A DNA stretch of 64,000 bases, from assembly GCA_026671195.1 (NCBI GenBank), contig JAPOHD010000027.1, forward strand, positions 248,001 to 312,000. The letters run 5' to 3'. Position 1 is the first letter of the stretch. Each line of letters opens with the position of its first letter. The stretch comes from Draconibacterium aestuarii. GTDB lineage: Bacteria > Bacteroidota > Bacteroidia > Bacteroidales > Prolixibacteraceae. The notes beneath the pieces were generated by a model. It searched no databases. It was not told the DNA's origin and was given only the letters and a program-made list of their open reading frames with translations. Shown here piece by piece: positions 1 to 9,680 of this stretch. Made by a program: the position numbers and the translations under genes.

Positions 1-1100
1 TTCCAATTTGTATTATCGGGGCGCACAATTCCTTTTAAATTATACAGGCGAAGATTCGGAAAGTTAGATGCATTGTCAATCAGCGTTGAAGCATCGACAG
101 CTTGTTGCAACTGAAATTCCATGTTAGATTGTCCGGCGCAAATCCACACTTCGCCCACCAAAATATCTTCGATTGAAATGGTCTGCTGATCTTCTGTAAT
201 TACTACTAGCTGGTAAGGGCCTCCGGCTGCAACCGGCTCGAAAGTAACCGACCATATACCGTTTTCGTTGGCAGTACAAATCCTTTTTTGTTGGTCGAAA
301 GTCAGTGTTAGTTTCGTCCCGCTGTTCGCTTTTCCCCACACAGGTATGGGCTGCTTTTGTTGCAACACTATGTGGTTCATAAAAACAGGAGCCAGGCTTA
401 ATCCGCCAAAGTTGCCCGAAATGTTTTCGTAAACCGTTTGCGCAATAATGCCTGCCCCTTCCACATTGGGATGAAGGGCATCGGCAAACAACTCGGGATG
501 CGAATACAGTGACTCGTGTAAATCAATCAGGCCTGTTTTGCTGTTCCATGCAACTTGTTCGATAGCTTGCTGAATTTGCCAGAACCAGTCGCGTGTGCCG
601 GATTTAAAACGCGGATGAGCATTAAAAATCGGGCTTATTTTGCAGATATAAACTTTGGGACCGTTGTCGTTGTCTTTGCGGAAAGAAGCAATCAGGTCCA
701 TATAGTCCGTTAGAAATTCATCTCGGTAGTTAGGCCAATTGCGAGGGTCGGTATCGTTTAAGCCCAGGTGGATAACAATAATTTCGGCATCAAACTTCAA
801 AGCCCCGGCATACTCCGGCATTTCGATATACGGACGGTGCCCTTTGGTTAAAAGTGTTGCTCCGCTGTGCCCAAAATTTTGCACATCGTAATCGTCGCCC
901 AATAATTTCTGCAACTGCGAGGGATAAGAATCCCGATCCGGGTTGCTCAACAAGTAGCCTTGTGTCACTGAATTTCCCACACAGGCTACTTTTATTTTCT
1001 TATGGACATCGTCTTTTGATGAACCAGCCATGGCATTTTGCCCGATACCCACAATGAGCATAAGTAAACCAACTACAAAAGTTATCCCAGACAATTTCAT
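1..1100 (-). CDS. SGNH esterase fused to sialate O-acetylesterase, partial
   Basis: Translated by hand from the ATG at 1100; the frame stays open to the window edge, so the C-terminus is missing. After a signal-like N-terminus comes an SGNH/GDSL hydrolase domain (GNSVTQG block I, GHSGAT, GLND, and DALHP with the catalytic Asp-His, about residues 40-210). A second domain then begins, with the VWICAGQSNMEF nucleophile block of the sialate O-acetylesterase (SASA) family. Such enzymes remove O-acetyl groups from sialic acids, which otherwise block sialidases. It lies 16 bp downstream of the GH20 gene and closes the visible part of the sialoglycan locus. The family assignment rests on motifs; substrate specificity is inferred from the neighbours. 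Confidence 0.85.
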   Translation of the reverse strand, partial: MKLSGITFVVGLLMLIVGIGQNAMAGSSKDDVHKKIKVACVGNSVTQGYLLSNPDRDSYPSQLQKLLGDDYDVQNFGHSGATLLTKGHRPYIEMPEYAGALKFDAEIIVIHLGLNDTDPRNWPNYRDEFLTDYMDLIASFRKDNDNGPKVYICKISPIFNAHPRFKSGTRDWFWQIQQAIEQVAWNSKTGLIDLHESLYSHPELFADALHPNVEGAGIIAQTVYENISGNFGGLSLAPVFMNHIVLQQKQPIPVWGKANSGTKLTLTFDQQKRICTANENGIWSVTFEPVAAGGPYQLVVITEDQQTISIEDILVGEVWICAGQSNMEFQLQQAVDASTLIDNASNFPNLRLYNLKGIVRPDNTNW

Positions 1101-1116
1101 TTTAAAATCTCTTTTT

Positions 1117-3084
1117 CTATTTTATTTCGGCTGAAAACTTCAAGCCTTCAACCTCTTTTATTGTCCCATTATTGTCCTGAACCGGTACAAAAGTGAACAT
1201 TCGTTTCCATGTATCATTTTTTACCGGTATTTTGAGCAGTACCTCATTCCAACCTTTTTTAAGGTGAATGGAATTGGACTTTCTGAAAAAGTAATTTTCA
1301 TCGGTGAATGGAATTTCTTCGGAATTGCCGGCCAGTCCTGGGTTATTCCATTTGGGTGCGGCAATAAGCTCACCGTTCAGCCAGGCTTTCGGATGAGTAT
1401 TGTGCCATTCGCCATCATGCGGGAATGGGCCACCTCTTCTTCCTCCGGAACGAGACCAGTCGTGAAAGCCAATCCAGGCACCAACCGTTTGTTCTTTTGA
1501 CGACCAAATTTGGGTGTAAGCATAATAAGTCCCCTCTTCTCTGGAAAAATAAGAAGGGTATCCAAAGTAGTGGGTCAGTTGAATCGTGCCACCAACAAAA
1601 GGCCCTTGCCACGAATAGCTCGCTGTGTCAATCTGATAAGTTTCCTGCAAAGTATCTTCCACTGAAAAACGTGCATCAACATCGTCATTATTTGCTATTG
1701 GCCCCAATATTTTCCATTCCATGTTTGTCTGCTTGATGTATGAAAAAGGTTTTCCGGCGAAATATTTATCGCGGTGCTGAATCATCCGGTCTTCAAAAGC
1801 GCTGAATTCGTTAAACAACCCACTCCCTTTTTCCGGCAGTTTAGCGAGATAGTTTTCGCCAAAATCTTCTTTCTGTCCGGTCCAGGAAGTTTCGCTGTAG
1901 GTGAGTATACCCGGATAAACCGGATTATGTCTTAAAATATCGTATTCGTCGTTTACATTGTTGTCGTTCCAGCAACACAGGATCCCTCCCAGTCGCAGCG
2001 AATCGCCGTGGGCGGCACCGTTAATGCGATCGAAGTATAGCTGAGTGATGCCGGACAGCGGATCAAGGTGATTCAGGTAATTTAAGCGGCAGTCGAGATA
2101 GCGGTGCCCCGGTTTGGGATGCCCGTTTGACGACCACAGTTGCGTTATGGAAACCGAATCTCCCTCAATATGTTGTCCCGGTCGCCAAACAATTAACTCG
2201 CGACCGTGGTATTGGGTAACCCGCTCAAGCAGCGCCGGCAAAAGTGTTGGTGCCGGTTTTTCGTAGCTGTGCCAAACCTCATCGGTTCCCAAATGGATAT
2301 AAGGCATCACCTCAGCCGGAGCCAGGCTGCACAGTTCATCAACCAAATCGATTAGTACCGTTTGCACACGGGGATCACTCATCGTTTCAAATCCCAATGC
2401 TTTGCGGAAAGCTGCACTGTGTCCGGGTACGTCGAACTCGGGAATCAGCGTAATTTCCCGTTCCCGGCAGTAAGCTACCAGTTCTTTAAAATCTTCCTGT
2501 GTATAGAATTTGCCCTTTTGTCGCGTCATGCTTTCCGGCGAGTTTAACTGCGGATATATTTTGCTTTCAAGGCGCCAACCCGGATTTTCGGTTACATGAA
2601 AATGAAAAACGTTAAATTTGTAAGCCGCTAGCACATCGATTTGTTCTTTTAGCATCGTGATCGATTGATAATTTCTACCCACATCCTGCATAAAACCTCT
2701 TACTTTGAATGCAGGCCAGTCGAGTATAGTGCAACCAGCTAAATACCTATTTCCCCTTATGCTGTAGCTCAGTTGTTTTATCGTTTGCAATCCCCGGTAA
2801 AGACCTTTTTCTGTGGTGGCCTCTAATATTAGCGAATCGGTAGTAACGGCAAGTTGATATGCCTCTTTTTCGTTGTAAGGTACACCTACAATTTGAGGTA
2901 CCAGTCGTTGTACAAAAGCAGTGCTGCTGTCTTTTAAATTAAAAGTCTGCTCGTTCCAGCTTAGATGTTGTGGAAAAGGTATAAGAGCCGGATTGTACCT
3001 ATTGCTTTTACCACAGGAAAAAAACTGCAGCACGACAAAAATGATTACGATGTTGATTATCCGATATTTTATTGTTGCTGTCAA
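1117..3084 (-). CDS. GH20 beta-N-acetylhexosaminidase lipoprotein
   Basis: The 655-residue product begins with a hydrophobic segment ending in a lipobox (QFFSC), so it is probably a surface or periplasmic lipoprotein. An N-terminal GH20b-like domain (PALIPFPQHLSW) is followed by the GH20 barrel. FHFHVTENPGWRLESKIYPQ and the catalytic Asp-Glu pair in HLGTDEVW are visible. About 250 C-terminal residues after the barrel look like an accessory beta domain that I cannot name. The family releases terminal GlcNAc or GalNAc from glycans by substrate-assisted catalysis. The gene follows the sialidase by 11 bp, which fits stepwise trimming after sialic acid removal. Confidence 0.9.
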   Translation of the reverse strand: MTATIKYRIINIVIIFVVLQFFSCGKSNRYNPALIPFPQHLSWNEQTFNLKDSSTAFVQRLVPQIVGVPYNEKEAYQLAVTTDSLILEATTEKGLYRGLQTIKQLSYSIRGNRYLAGCTILDWPAFKVRGFMQDVGRNYQSITMLKEQIDVLAAYKFNVFHFHVTENPGWRLESKIYPQLNSPESMTRQKGKFYTQEDFKELVAYCREREITLIPEFDVPGHSAAFRKALGFETMSDPRVQTVLIDLVDELCSLAPAEVMPYIHLGTDEVWHSYEKPAPTLLPALLERVTQYHGRELIVWRPGQHIEGDSVSITQLWSSNGHPKPGHRYLDCRLNYLNHLDPLSGITQLYFDRINGAAHGDSLRLGGILCCWNDNNVNDEYDILRHNPVYPGILTYSETSWTGQKEDFGENYLAKLPEKGSGLFNEFSAFEDRMIQHRDKYFAGKPFSYIKQTNMEWKILGPIANNDDVDARFSVEDTLQETYQIDTASYSWQGPFVGGTIQLTHYFGYPSYFSREEGTYYAYTQIWSSKEQTVGAWIGFHDWSRSGGRRGGPFPHDGEWHNTHPKAWLNGELIAAPKWNNPGLAGNSEEIPFTDENYFFRKSNSIHLKKGWNEVLLKIPVKNDTWKRMFTFVPVQDNNGTIKEVEGLKFSAEIK

Positions 3085-3095
3085 TCTATTACTAA

Positions 3096-4739
3096 TTAAT
3101 TGTTTTTAAGGAAATCAGAAACTGCAATTTTTTGGAAATAGAGTTCTTTCGCACCTTCATAAAGAATGCCAATTGTCTGATCGTCAATCATAGTCAGGCA
3201 TGAATAACCATAGCCACCTTTCTCATTAAGTTCTACCTGAAATTCTTCAGGCCAGGTCAGGCCATTGTTGAAACTTGCTTTTATGGTCATGTTTTTTCTT
3301 TCGATTTTGTTATTTGGATTAGAGAAAAACAAAACATGTTTTTTGCTTCCGTTCAAAATAATATCAGCACTAATGATGCTTGCCATACAATTTGATTCGG
3401 GCAATGCTTGATTTGAGGAAGGATGCATTTCCCATGTTTTCCCCAGATCGCCCGTTATGGCAACGGCACGCCCGTTGGTATTTCCTTTGTCTTTGCGGTT
3501 CCGGTCGTCACGCATATTGAGCATCAAACTTCCATCGGTCAACTCCACCACTTGTGCTTCCGTTGTATTTGTTTTCGCTCCTCTTCCAATGTGCCAGGTT
3601 CTTCCTTGATCTTTGCTATATACCACAGTTGAGTGGCTCGTGAACTGTCCTCCATCCAGAGCTTTTTCACCAATATTGGCTTTAAACTGGGCTGGAAACA
3701 CCAGTGTTCCATCGTTAGTACAAATTCCTCTTCCGGGTCCCTGTAAAAGAAGTTGCCAGGCCGGGTCTTTTATTTGTTCAGTGATGTTGATGGGCTCCGA
3801 CCATGTCAATCCATCGTCGGTGCTTTTTGCCAACACAAACTGACCGGTTTCTTCAGGCTTCATCCCCGGACTTGAAGCCCACCATAACATGTCATTTGAG
3901 TTGGCTCCGCTCATCCACAAAGCAGCAACCCACAATGTATTTGTTTTGTTATCGTACAGGACACAGGGATCGCCAATACCATTTAATTTCTGAGGCCGGC
4001 CTCCCCATTCGCCCATGTCCATAATAATTTTCATTGGTTCCCATGTTTGTCCGCCATCAGTACTACGACTCATACCGATGTCTATGTCTTCCTGTAAATC
4101 TTTGCTGTTGTTATAGCGAACATCATAAACTGCAATCAGAGTACCTTCATTTGTATTTACTAATCCAGGGATTCTATACGTATCGCAGTTATCCTGACCT
4201 TGTTGACGAACAACATTTGCCAGTTTAATTGAATGCTTGTTTGGTTGAACTGATTGTTTTGTTAGATTGTCAAATTCCAAAATCACCTCTTCAATTTGAA
4301 TCTTAGCTTCAATATTCGCATCCTCATGAACAGTAAAGGATATGGATAATGAATTATGAGAATTCAAGATGGTTTGATTCATTATTATTTTGCTTACTTG
4401 CTTTATATCAGACGTTTCTCCTATGATTCTTGTGGAATGCTCAGAATTCTCAGAACGAGTACTCAGGAGATGTATGCTTTTAATAACCTTCTGGACGTTA
4501 GAATCTGAAAAATGAAATGTAATTCCAGTTATCATTTGAACTTGATCGTTCCCGGCTTTTTTAATGGTTAAGGTTGCGATATCATTCGTTTGATGCTGTA
4601 TGAATACAGGTATATGGTTGATTTGAACCTGAATTTCAATTGGAGCTGAGGTTTCTTCACCAATTACAGATTCCTTACTGCAACTTCCAAACGATGTCAA
4701 TTGCATAAAAATTAGCATTGCAACAATAAGTTTTTTCAT
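3096..4739 (-). CDS. nanH: GH33 exo-alpha-sialidase, lipoprotein
   Basis: A BNR-repeat sialidase. It has the RIP motif (DTYRIPGLV) and several Asp-boxes (STDGGQTW, STDDGLTW, SKDQGRTW, TGDLGKTW). Likely catalytic residues are the Glu in NTTEAQVVEL, the Arg in LNMRDDRN and the Tyr in GYGYSCL. About 180 N-terminal residues form a beta-rich domain seen in other Bacteroidetes sialidases. I chose the ATG at 4739 over the in-frame ATG at 4757 because it puts a clean lipoprotein signal (MKKLIVAML to FGSC) at the N-terminus. The enzyme removes terminal sialic acids. It is paralogous to the sialidase at 37368. Confidence 0.92.
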   Translation of the reverse strand: MKKLIVAMLIFMQLTSFGSCSKESVIGEETSAPIEIQVQINHIPVFIQHQTNDIATLTIKKAGNDQVQMITGITFHFSDSNVQKVIKSIHLLSTRSENSEHSTRIIGETSDIKQVSKIIMNQTILNSHNSLSISFTVHEDANIEAKIQIEEVILEFDNLTKQSVQPNKHSIKLANVVRQQGQDNCDTYRIPGLVNTNEGTLIAVYDVRYNNSKDLQEDIDIGMSRSTDGGQTWEPMKIIMDMGEWGGRPQKLNGIGDPCVLYDNKTNTLWVAALWMSGANSNDMLWWASSPGMKPEETGQFVLAKSTDDGLTWSEPINITEQIKDPAWQLLLQGPGRGICTNDGTLVFPAQFKANIGEKALDGGQFTSHSTVVYSKDQGRTWHIGRGAKTNTTEAQVVELTDGSLMLNMRDDRNRKDKGNTNGRAVAITGDLGKTWEMHPSSNQALPESNCMASIISADIILNGSKKHVLFFSNPNNKIERKNMTIKASFNNGLTWPEEFQVELNEKGGYGYSCLTMIDDQTIGILYEGAKELYFQKIAVSDFLKNN

Positions 4740-4774
4740 TATGTGTAATTTGCTCATTTAACAGATTTTGAGGA

Positions 4775-4799
4775 GGAGAGTCGTATTTTACGACTCTCC
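4775..4799 (-). promoter_or_regulatory. Intercistronic stem-loop between susD and sialidase
   Basis: A perfect 10-bp inverted repeat (GGAGAGTCGT/ACGACTCTCC) with a 5-nt loop sits between the susD stop and the sialidase start. On the transcribed minus strand no T-tract follows the stem, so it is not a typical intrinsic terminator. An mRNA-stabilising or processing hairpin that keeps susCD transcript levels above the enzyme genes is a plausible role (inference). Confidence 0.6.
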
Positions 4800-4841
4800 C
4801 TTTTCTTAATAACCAAACTAAATCTATGCAAAAAAAATCAC

Positions 4842-6326
4842 TTAGTATCCTTCTGTTTGTGTTAATTCCGAATCGTTGGCTAACATACTCTCAGAAATAG
4901 AATAATAGATTTTATAAGCCTCTGATGCGTCCAGTGATGCGACTTCGTCAAAGACATAAGTACCTCCGGCTCTAACCAGATCCCACCATCTTTTTCCTTC
5001 GCCGATAAATTCTTTATAACGTTCATCAAGAATAGTTTTTGCATTCTGTTCTTTTGATCCGCTTGCGAATTCATGTCCGCTAAAGTTTTCTCCATAGGCA
5101 CGAGACCTTACTGCATTTATTTCTGCAGAGGGATCTTCTCCCAGATTATTTTTCGCTTCCGCCAGTAGCAGCAATACATCGGCATAACGGTACAACGGAA
5201 CGTTGTTGTAACTCCAGCGTGTACCGTCATCGCCAACTATGCCTAAAAATTTGTTTAAAAGTGCACCCTGGTAATTAGGATTGCCGGCCTGGAAAGGAAC
5301 ATGCGTATTTCCATCGTCGTAAATACGGATGAATGTATTACGACGCAGATCCTGTGAATCGTCCAGGAGAAGCAATGTTTTTTCTGATGCGCCATAACGG
5401 CTTAATCCATTTATTACAAAATTGCCCATCGAATTTCCTGTTTCATCGTACAAAGGAGCCAAATCTACAGCCCTGGTTGTAAAAAGCGTGCCATAAAAAT
5501 TCTCCGCCTGATCTTTCTGATAATCAATGGTGAAAATGAATTCACTATTGCTTTCGTTATCTTGCCCCCAAAGATTATTGTAATCGACCAGTTCGAAGTC
5601 TGTAATTTGCTGAAGTGCAGATTTTGCTTCGTTAAAATCATTGTTACCTCCGCCAAGAACTTTGCCAGACCAGATATATGCATCACCTTTTAATGCCAGT
5701 GTTGCAGCTTTCGACCAATAGGTTTGTTTCCCCAGCCAAAGGCTATTGTCGCCACCAAAGTATTCAAGAGATTTCTCAATATCGCTTTTAATTTGTTGCA
5801 TAACCTCAGTTTTTGGTGAACGTGGTTTTTTTAATGCAATCAAGTCAACCTCTAATAAGGGCTCGGTATTAATCGGCACGTCGCCCCATGATTTTACCAT
5901 GGTGTAATAGACCTGGGCACGCAAACCATAGGCTTGTCCAAGCATATGATCTAGCTCTTCATTGTTGTTAAATTCCACATTGGGTGCACTTTGTATGAAA
6001 TCGTTAATGTAGTGCAACAATCCGTAAAAATTTGCCCAGTTGCTAAAATATACCAGTGTTGAGCTGATATTGTTCGCAATCAGATCAAGATCTGCAGGAG
6101 AATTTGCGAAGGTATTTCCACCCCACATATCAGATCGAACTTCTCCCATTTGCCATTGAGTGAAAGTGTAATTACGGTAATTTGCATAAATGCCTACATG
6201 TGCCGCCTTAACAGCTTCCTCTGTATCCCAAAACCCATTGTAAGTTAAATCACTTTCCGGTTTCATGTCCAGATCGCAAGACATTAGGAATACGATTGAT
6301 ATAAATAATAGAATATATTTTTTCAT
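4842..6326 (-). CDS. susD: SusD/RagB-family glycan-binding lipoprotein
   Basis: The 494-residue lipoprotein has signal MKKYILLFISIVFLMSC and the usual post-cysteine acidic segment. SusD-like features include the NGFWDTEEAVKAAHVGIYAN start of the TPR-rich fold and the C-terminal stretch NAVRSRAYG...LDERYKEFIGEGKRWWDLVR. SusD proteins sit on the outer face and cap the SusC transporter, binding oligosaccharide. The start lies 12 bp downstream of susC, as is standard for such pairs. The sialidase and hexosaminidase that follow point to sialylated glycans as the ligand; that is inference from context. Confidence 0.95.
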   Translation of the reverse strand: MKKYILLFISIVFLMSCDLDMKPESDLTYNGFWDTEEAVKAAHVGIYANYRNYTFTQWQMGEVRSDMWGGNTFANSPADLDLIANNISSTLVYFSNWANFYGLLHYINDFIQSAPNVEFNNNEELDHMLGQAYGLRAQVYYTMVKSWGDVPINTEPLLEVDLIALKKPRSPKTEVMQQIKSDIEKSLEYFGGDNSLWLGKQTYWSKAATLALKGDAYIWSGKVLGGGNNDFNEAKSALQQITDFELVDYNNLWGQDNESNSEFIFTIDYQKDQAENFYGTLFTTRAVDLAPLYDETGNSMGNFVINGLSRYGASEKTLLLLDDSQDLRRNTFIRIYDDGNTHVPFQAGNPNYQGALLNKFLGIVGDDGTRWSYNNVPLYRYADVLLLLAEAKNNLGEDPSAEINAVRSRAYGENFSGHEFASGSKEQNAKTILDERYKEFIGEGKRWWDLVRAGGTYVFDEVASLDASEAYKIYYSISESMLANDSELTQTEGY

Positions 6327-6338
6327 AATTGTTATTGT

Positions 6339-9300
6339 TTAAAAAGTTACATGTAATCCAAGCGTATAGGTACGAGGAAGCGGGAATCTTCCCGTATCGA
6401 GGCCAGACGAAGATTCTTCAGGAGAGCTACCTGAGAACCCATTAAAATAGGCTAAATTCGAGCCACTGAGATAAAGTCTGACGTTTTGAAAAACATTTTT
6501 AGCGATTTTTGCGTCAAGATCATAACTCAATGTCACTTCGCGTAATGCCAGGTAATCACCTTTTTCCCACATGCGAGAGCTACTGCTGCTCATCGATCCC
6601 TGATCGCCTCCAGCAGCCAGGTGATTTCGTTGGCGGTCAACCAATGTAAAAATAGGTACATCCGATGTTGGATTTTCAGGAGTCCACGAATCTGCAATTT
6701 CTGCCGGTCCGTTCTGATTTCCTTGAGTTTGTGCAATACCTTTTACACGGCGGCCATTGATAATATAATGACCTATGGCAAAGTCTGATTTCATGAATAA
6801 ACTGAAATTCTTGTAATTCAGCTCGGTTGTAAAACCCCCCGTGAAATCAGGTGTTCTGCGGCCGATTACGACACGATCCAGATAGTTGATTACATTATCG
6901 CCATTTAAATCTTTCCAACGTGTATCTCCGAGGAAACGTACATCTTTTTTTGTCGCAAATTCAACTACTCTACCGGCATGCTCATCAATGTCGGCTTGTG
7001 TTTGGTATACGCCATCAAACACATATCCGGTAATTAAGTCCAGCCCAACTCTTTCGCCTTCCTGTAATCCTCCTACATATTTGGTTTCTCCAGTTTTCGG
7101 ATCATAGATTTCAGTACCTCCCTGGCGATTGTTCTCAACTCCGTTTTCTGGAAGCGATTTTGCATAATTTTTTACGGAATAGTAGTTTAATCCGACGTTC
7201 CAGTTAAAATCGCTTGTTTTTATAACATCAGCATTAACCTGTAATTCTAAACCCCGGTTCTGAAGAGTTCCGTTATTGGTTGTTATAGAAGAAAAACCAG
7301 TCCAGAGCGGTAATGTTAATCCGGCAAGTTTGTCTTTTACTTCGCGTATGAAGTAGTCGGCGATCAAGGTAATTCGATCTTTATAAAATCCTACATCAGC
7401 ACCCATATTAAAAGTTGTTGAACGTTCCCATTTCAAATCGAGTAAAGGAAGTTGGGTGTTAGCATAACCCGATTGTGTGTCGTAAATGTTGGATTTTGCA
7501 TAGGTTCCGAAGACTCCAAAATTACTTAATACATCGATGTTACCATTAACACCGTAACTTAAGCGGGGTTTAATTTTACTAATAGTAGACTTAATCTTCG
7601 ATTTAGAAAAGAAATCTTCATTATGAATGTTCCATCCAGCTGATACTCCCGGGAAAAAATCATACTTGTTGTTTCCTAAACGAGAGGTTCCATCGTAACG
7701 GAAAGTAAATCCAAACAGATATTTGTAGTCAAAATCATAGTTTACCTGACCAAACAAAGAAGTAATTTCATACCCGGTTTTGTAAGAATAAGGTACGCCA
7801 CTGGCTTCAGAACCAACATTCATTGTATAGATCAAATCAGTTGGCGAAAGGCGCGTAGCCGCATTGAATGTGAAATACTTTTCCTTAAAATATTCAGTAC
7901 CTACCAAGGCACTAACGTTGTGTTCTTTGAACGACTTTTTGTAATTCAACATTGCTGTAATTTGGTCTCGCAAGGTTCTGGTATGCGATGCCGACGCTTT
8001 TCTTTCGGTTCTTAAACTACCAGAATTCAAGTAAGCTTTATCGAATGATTCATTCGAATTATTTACTGAGAAATGACTTCCGCGTACAGTCAAATTAAAA
8101 TCGTTCAGGAATTTATAGTCAAACTGAACTGAACCAGTAAGTCTTTCTTCCAGATTATTTCTGATAAATTTATCACGATAATACAATGGATTTCCGAATC
8201 CAAGGTAGGTACCTGGTTGGTATTCAGAAGAAAGACTTCCGTCTGGATTGTTGTTGTAAATTCTGGAGGTTGGTGCTAATCCAGCAGTACGTTGAAAAAG
8301 GTTATACTCACTGTCGTATGGTAAATTTCGTTTTGAATGGGAATAGATCAGGTTTGACGATACCTTCAGGTTTTCTTTGATTTTGTACGAGGCATTAAAA
8401 CTTCCTGAAACTCTTTCGAATGAAGATCCAAATACAAGACCATTGTCATCCATATAACCCAGTCCAAGATAATAAGTCCCTCGATCATTACCACCATCAA
8501 ATGACAGCGAATAATCTTGTGACCAACTGTCCTGGTAAAATAACTCGTTCATTTGGTTTTCCATAAAAAGAAGAGTAGTTCCAGGATTAACAGGATCCTC
8601 AAGCGTCTGCCATCCGTCGTAATTCAACAAATACTTGTTCTCGTCGGTAAGAACCATAGTGGTATAAATTGAGTTGGTGGTATTGTTCCCAGTAGCAGCA
8701 GCCTGTCCGCCTGTCAAAAATACATCAAGCCAAGGGTATCCCATAACGTCCTGAGCAGCTCGAACACCCAAGCGGTTAAACTTAACGTAATCGGCAGCAC
8801 CCAAATATTCCATTGGATCATCGCGTCGTTGGTTTGAAGTAAATTTAGCCCTGAAATTAATGTTTGATTTTCCGGCTTTCCCTTTTTTTGTGGTTACTAA
8901 GATTACACCATTGGCAGCTCTTGCACCATAAATAGCTGTTGATGCTGCGTCTTTTAATACTTCCATAGACTCAATGTCATCGGAATTTAAAGCATAAAAT
9001 GATCCCGGTACGCCATCTATAAGAACAAGGGGATTACCTGTCCCATCAAAACTGGTACCTCCGCGTACCACCAAACTTGGAGTAGATCCTGGTTGCCCCG
9101 TGGTTTGTGTAACTTTCAATCCAGCAATTGTGCCTTGGAGAGCCGTGGCTGCATTTGATCGTGGTACGCTTTCCAGTACTTTTGTGTCGAGTTTGGCTAC
9201 TGATGTTGTCATTTCAGCACGTGATTGGGTGCTATAACCAGTAATGACTACTTCATCTAAGGCCGTGGTTTTAGTTTTCATGGATACATTAATAACATCC

Positions 9301-9578
9301 TCTACACCAAGTGTAACTATCTGCTTCTCAAATCCGATCATTGAGAATTCGAGTTGTTTGCTGTCATATGGGACATTGATATGATAGTCTCCATCAATGT
9401 TACTTACAGTACCAGTAGTCGTACCAGAAACAACAATTGTAACTCCAGGCAACGATTCTCCATTAACAGAATCCACGATTCGACCAGAAATAGACCTCTG
9501 GGCGAATGTGTTGCCACTCAGTAGAATAGCTAAAACTATCCACGTAAAATAGAATAAGTTTCTAAAGAATTTTTTCAT
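6339..9578 (-). CDS. susC: SusC/RagA-family TonB-dependent transporter
   Basis: The 1079-residue outer membrane protein has a signal peptide ending near NTFAQ. A carboxypeptidase-D regulatory-like domain follows (about residues 28-110, RSISGRIVDSVNGESLPGV). Next comes the TonB plug (ALDEVVITGYSTQSRAEM, VLIDGVPGSF, STAIYGARAANGVILVTTKKG), then a large beta-barrel ending in an aromatic residue (LGLHVTF). It imports oligosaccharide captured by SusD using TonB energy. It is the first gene of the minus-strand operon and is preceded by a TATATTTG -7 element and an operator-like palindrome. Confidence 0.96.
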   Translation of the reverse strand: MKKFFRNLFYFTWIVLAILLSGNTFAQRSISGRIVDSVNGESLPGVTIVVSGTTTGTVSNIDGDYHINVPYDSKQLEFSMIGFEKQIVTLGVEDVINVSMKTKTTALDEVVITGYSTQSRAEMTTSVAKLDTKVLESVPRSNAATALQGTIAGLKVTQTTGQPGSTPSLVVRGGTSFDGTGNPLVLIDGVPGSFYALNSDDIESMEVLKDAASTAIYGARAANGVILVTTKKGKAGKSNINFRAKFTSNQRRDDPMEYLGAADYVKFNRLGVRAAQDVMGYPWLDVFLTGGQAAATGNNTTNSIYTTMVLTDENKYLLNYDGWQTLEDPVNPGTTLLFMENQMNELFYQDSWSQDYSLSFDGGNDRGTYYLGLGYMDDNGLVFGSSFERVSGSFNASYKIKENLKVSSNLIYSHSKRNLPYDSEYNLFQRTAGLAPTSRIYNNNPDGSLSSEYQPGTYLGFGNPLYYRDKFIRNNLEERLTGSVQFDYKFLNDFNLTVRGSHFSVNNSNESFDKAYLNSGSLRTERKASASHTRTLRDQITAMLNYKKSFKEHNVSALVGTEYFKEKYFTFNAATRLSPTDLIYTMNVGSEASGVPYSYKTGYEITSLFGQVNYDFDYKYLFGFTFRYDGTSRLGNNKYDFFPGVSAGWNIHNEDFFSKSKIKSTISKIKPRLSYGVNGNIDVLSNFGVFGTYAKSNIYDTQSGYANTQLPLLDLKWERSTTFNMGADVGFYKDRITLIADYFIREVKDKLAGLTLPLWTGFSSITTNNGTLQNRGLELQVNADVIKTSDFNWNVGLNYYSVKNYAKSLPENGVENNRQGGTEIYDPKTGETKYVGGLQEGERVGLDLITGYVFDGVYQTQADIDEHAGRVVEFATKKDVRFLGDTRWKDLNGDNVINYLDRVVIGRRTPDFTGGFTTELNYKNFSLFMKSDFAIGHYIINGRRVKGIAQTQGNQNGPAEIADSWTPENPTSDVPIFTLVDRQRNHLAAGGDQGSMSSSSSRMWEKGDYLALREVTLSYDLDAKIAKNVFQNVRLYLSGSNLAYFNGFSGSSPEESSSGLDTGRFPLPRTYTLGLHVTF

Positions 9579-9607
9579 AAGGTTTAATTTTTAATAATTT
9601 TTAAATG

Positions 9608-9628
9608 CATTATGTAGGACATAATACG
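9608..9628. promoter_or_regulatory. Operator-like palindrome 1 (susC side)
   Basis: The core ATTATGT-AGG-ACATAAT (9609-9625) is a perfect 7+3+7 palindrome. It lies just downstream of the susC -7 element and so would cover the transcription start. The 21-nt block CATTATGTAGGACATAATACG matches the reverse complement of site 2 at 17 of 21 positions by hand alignment. A dimeric GntR/FadR-type repressor from the divergent gene is the obvious candidate ligand (inference). Confidence 0.7.
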
Positions 9629-9631
9629 AAA

Positions 9632-9661
9632 CAAATATATTGATAATTTTTATAAATCAAA
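9632..9661 (-). promoter_or_regulatory. susC promoter (Bacteroidetes type)
   Basis: On the minus strand TATATTTG (9632-9639) is an exact TAnnTTTG -7 element, with TTTG (9658-9661) 18 nt upstream as the -33 element. This is the consensus of the Bacteroidetes primary sigma factor. The predicted start falls inside operator-like site 1. Confidence 0.65.
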
Positions 9662-9680
9662 ATAATTTTGCCATATTTGT

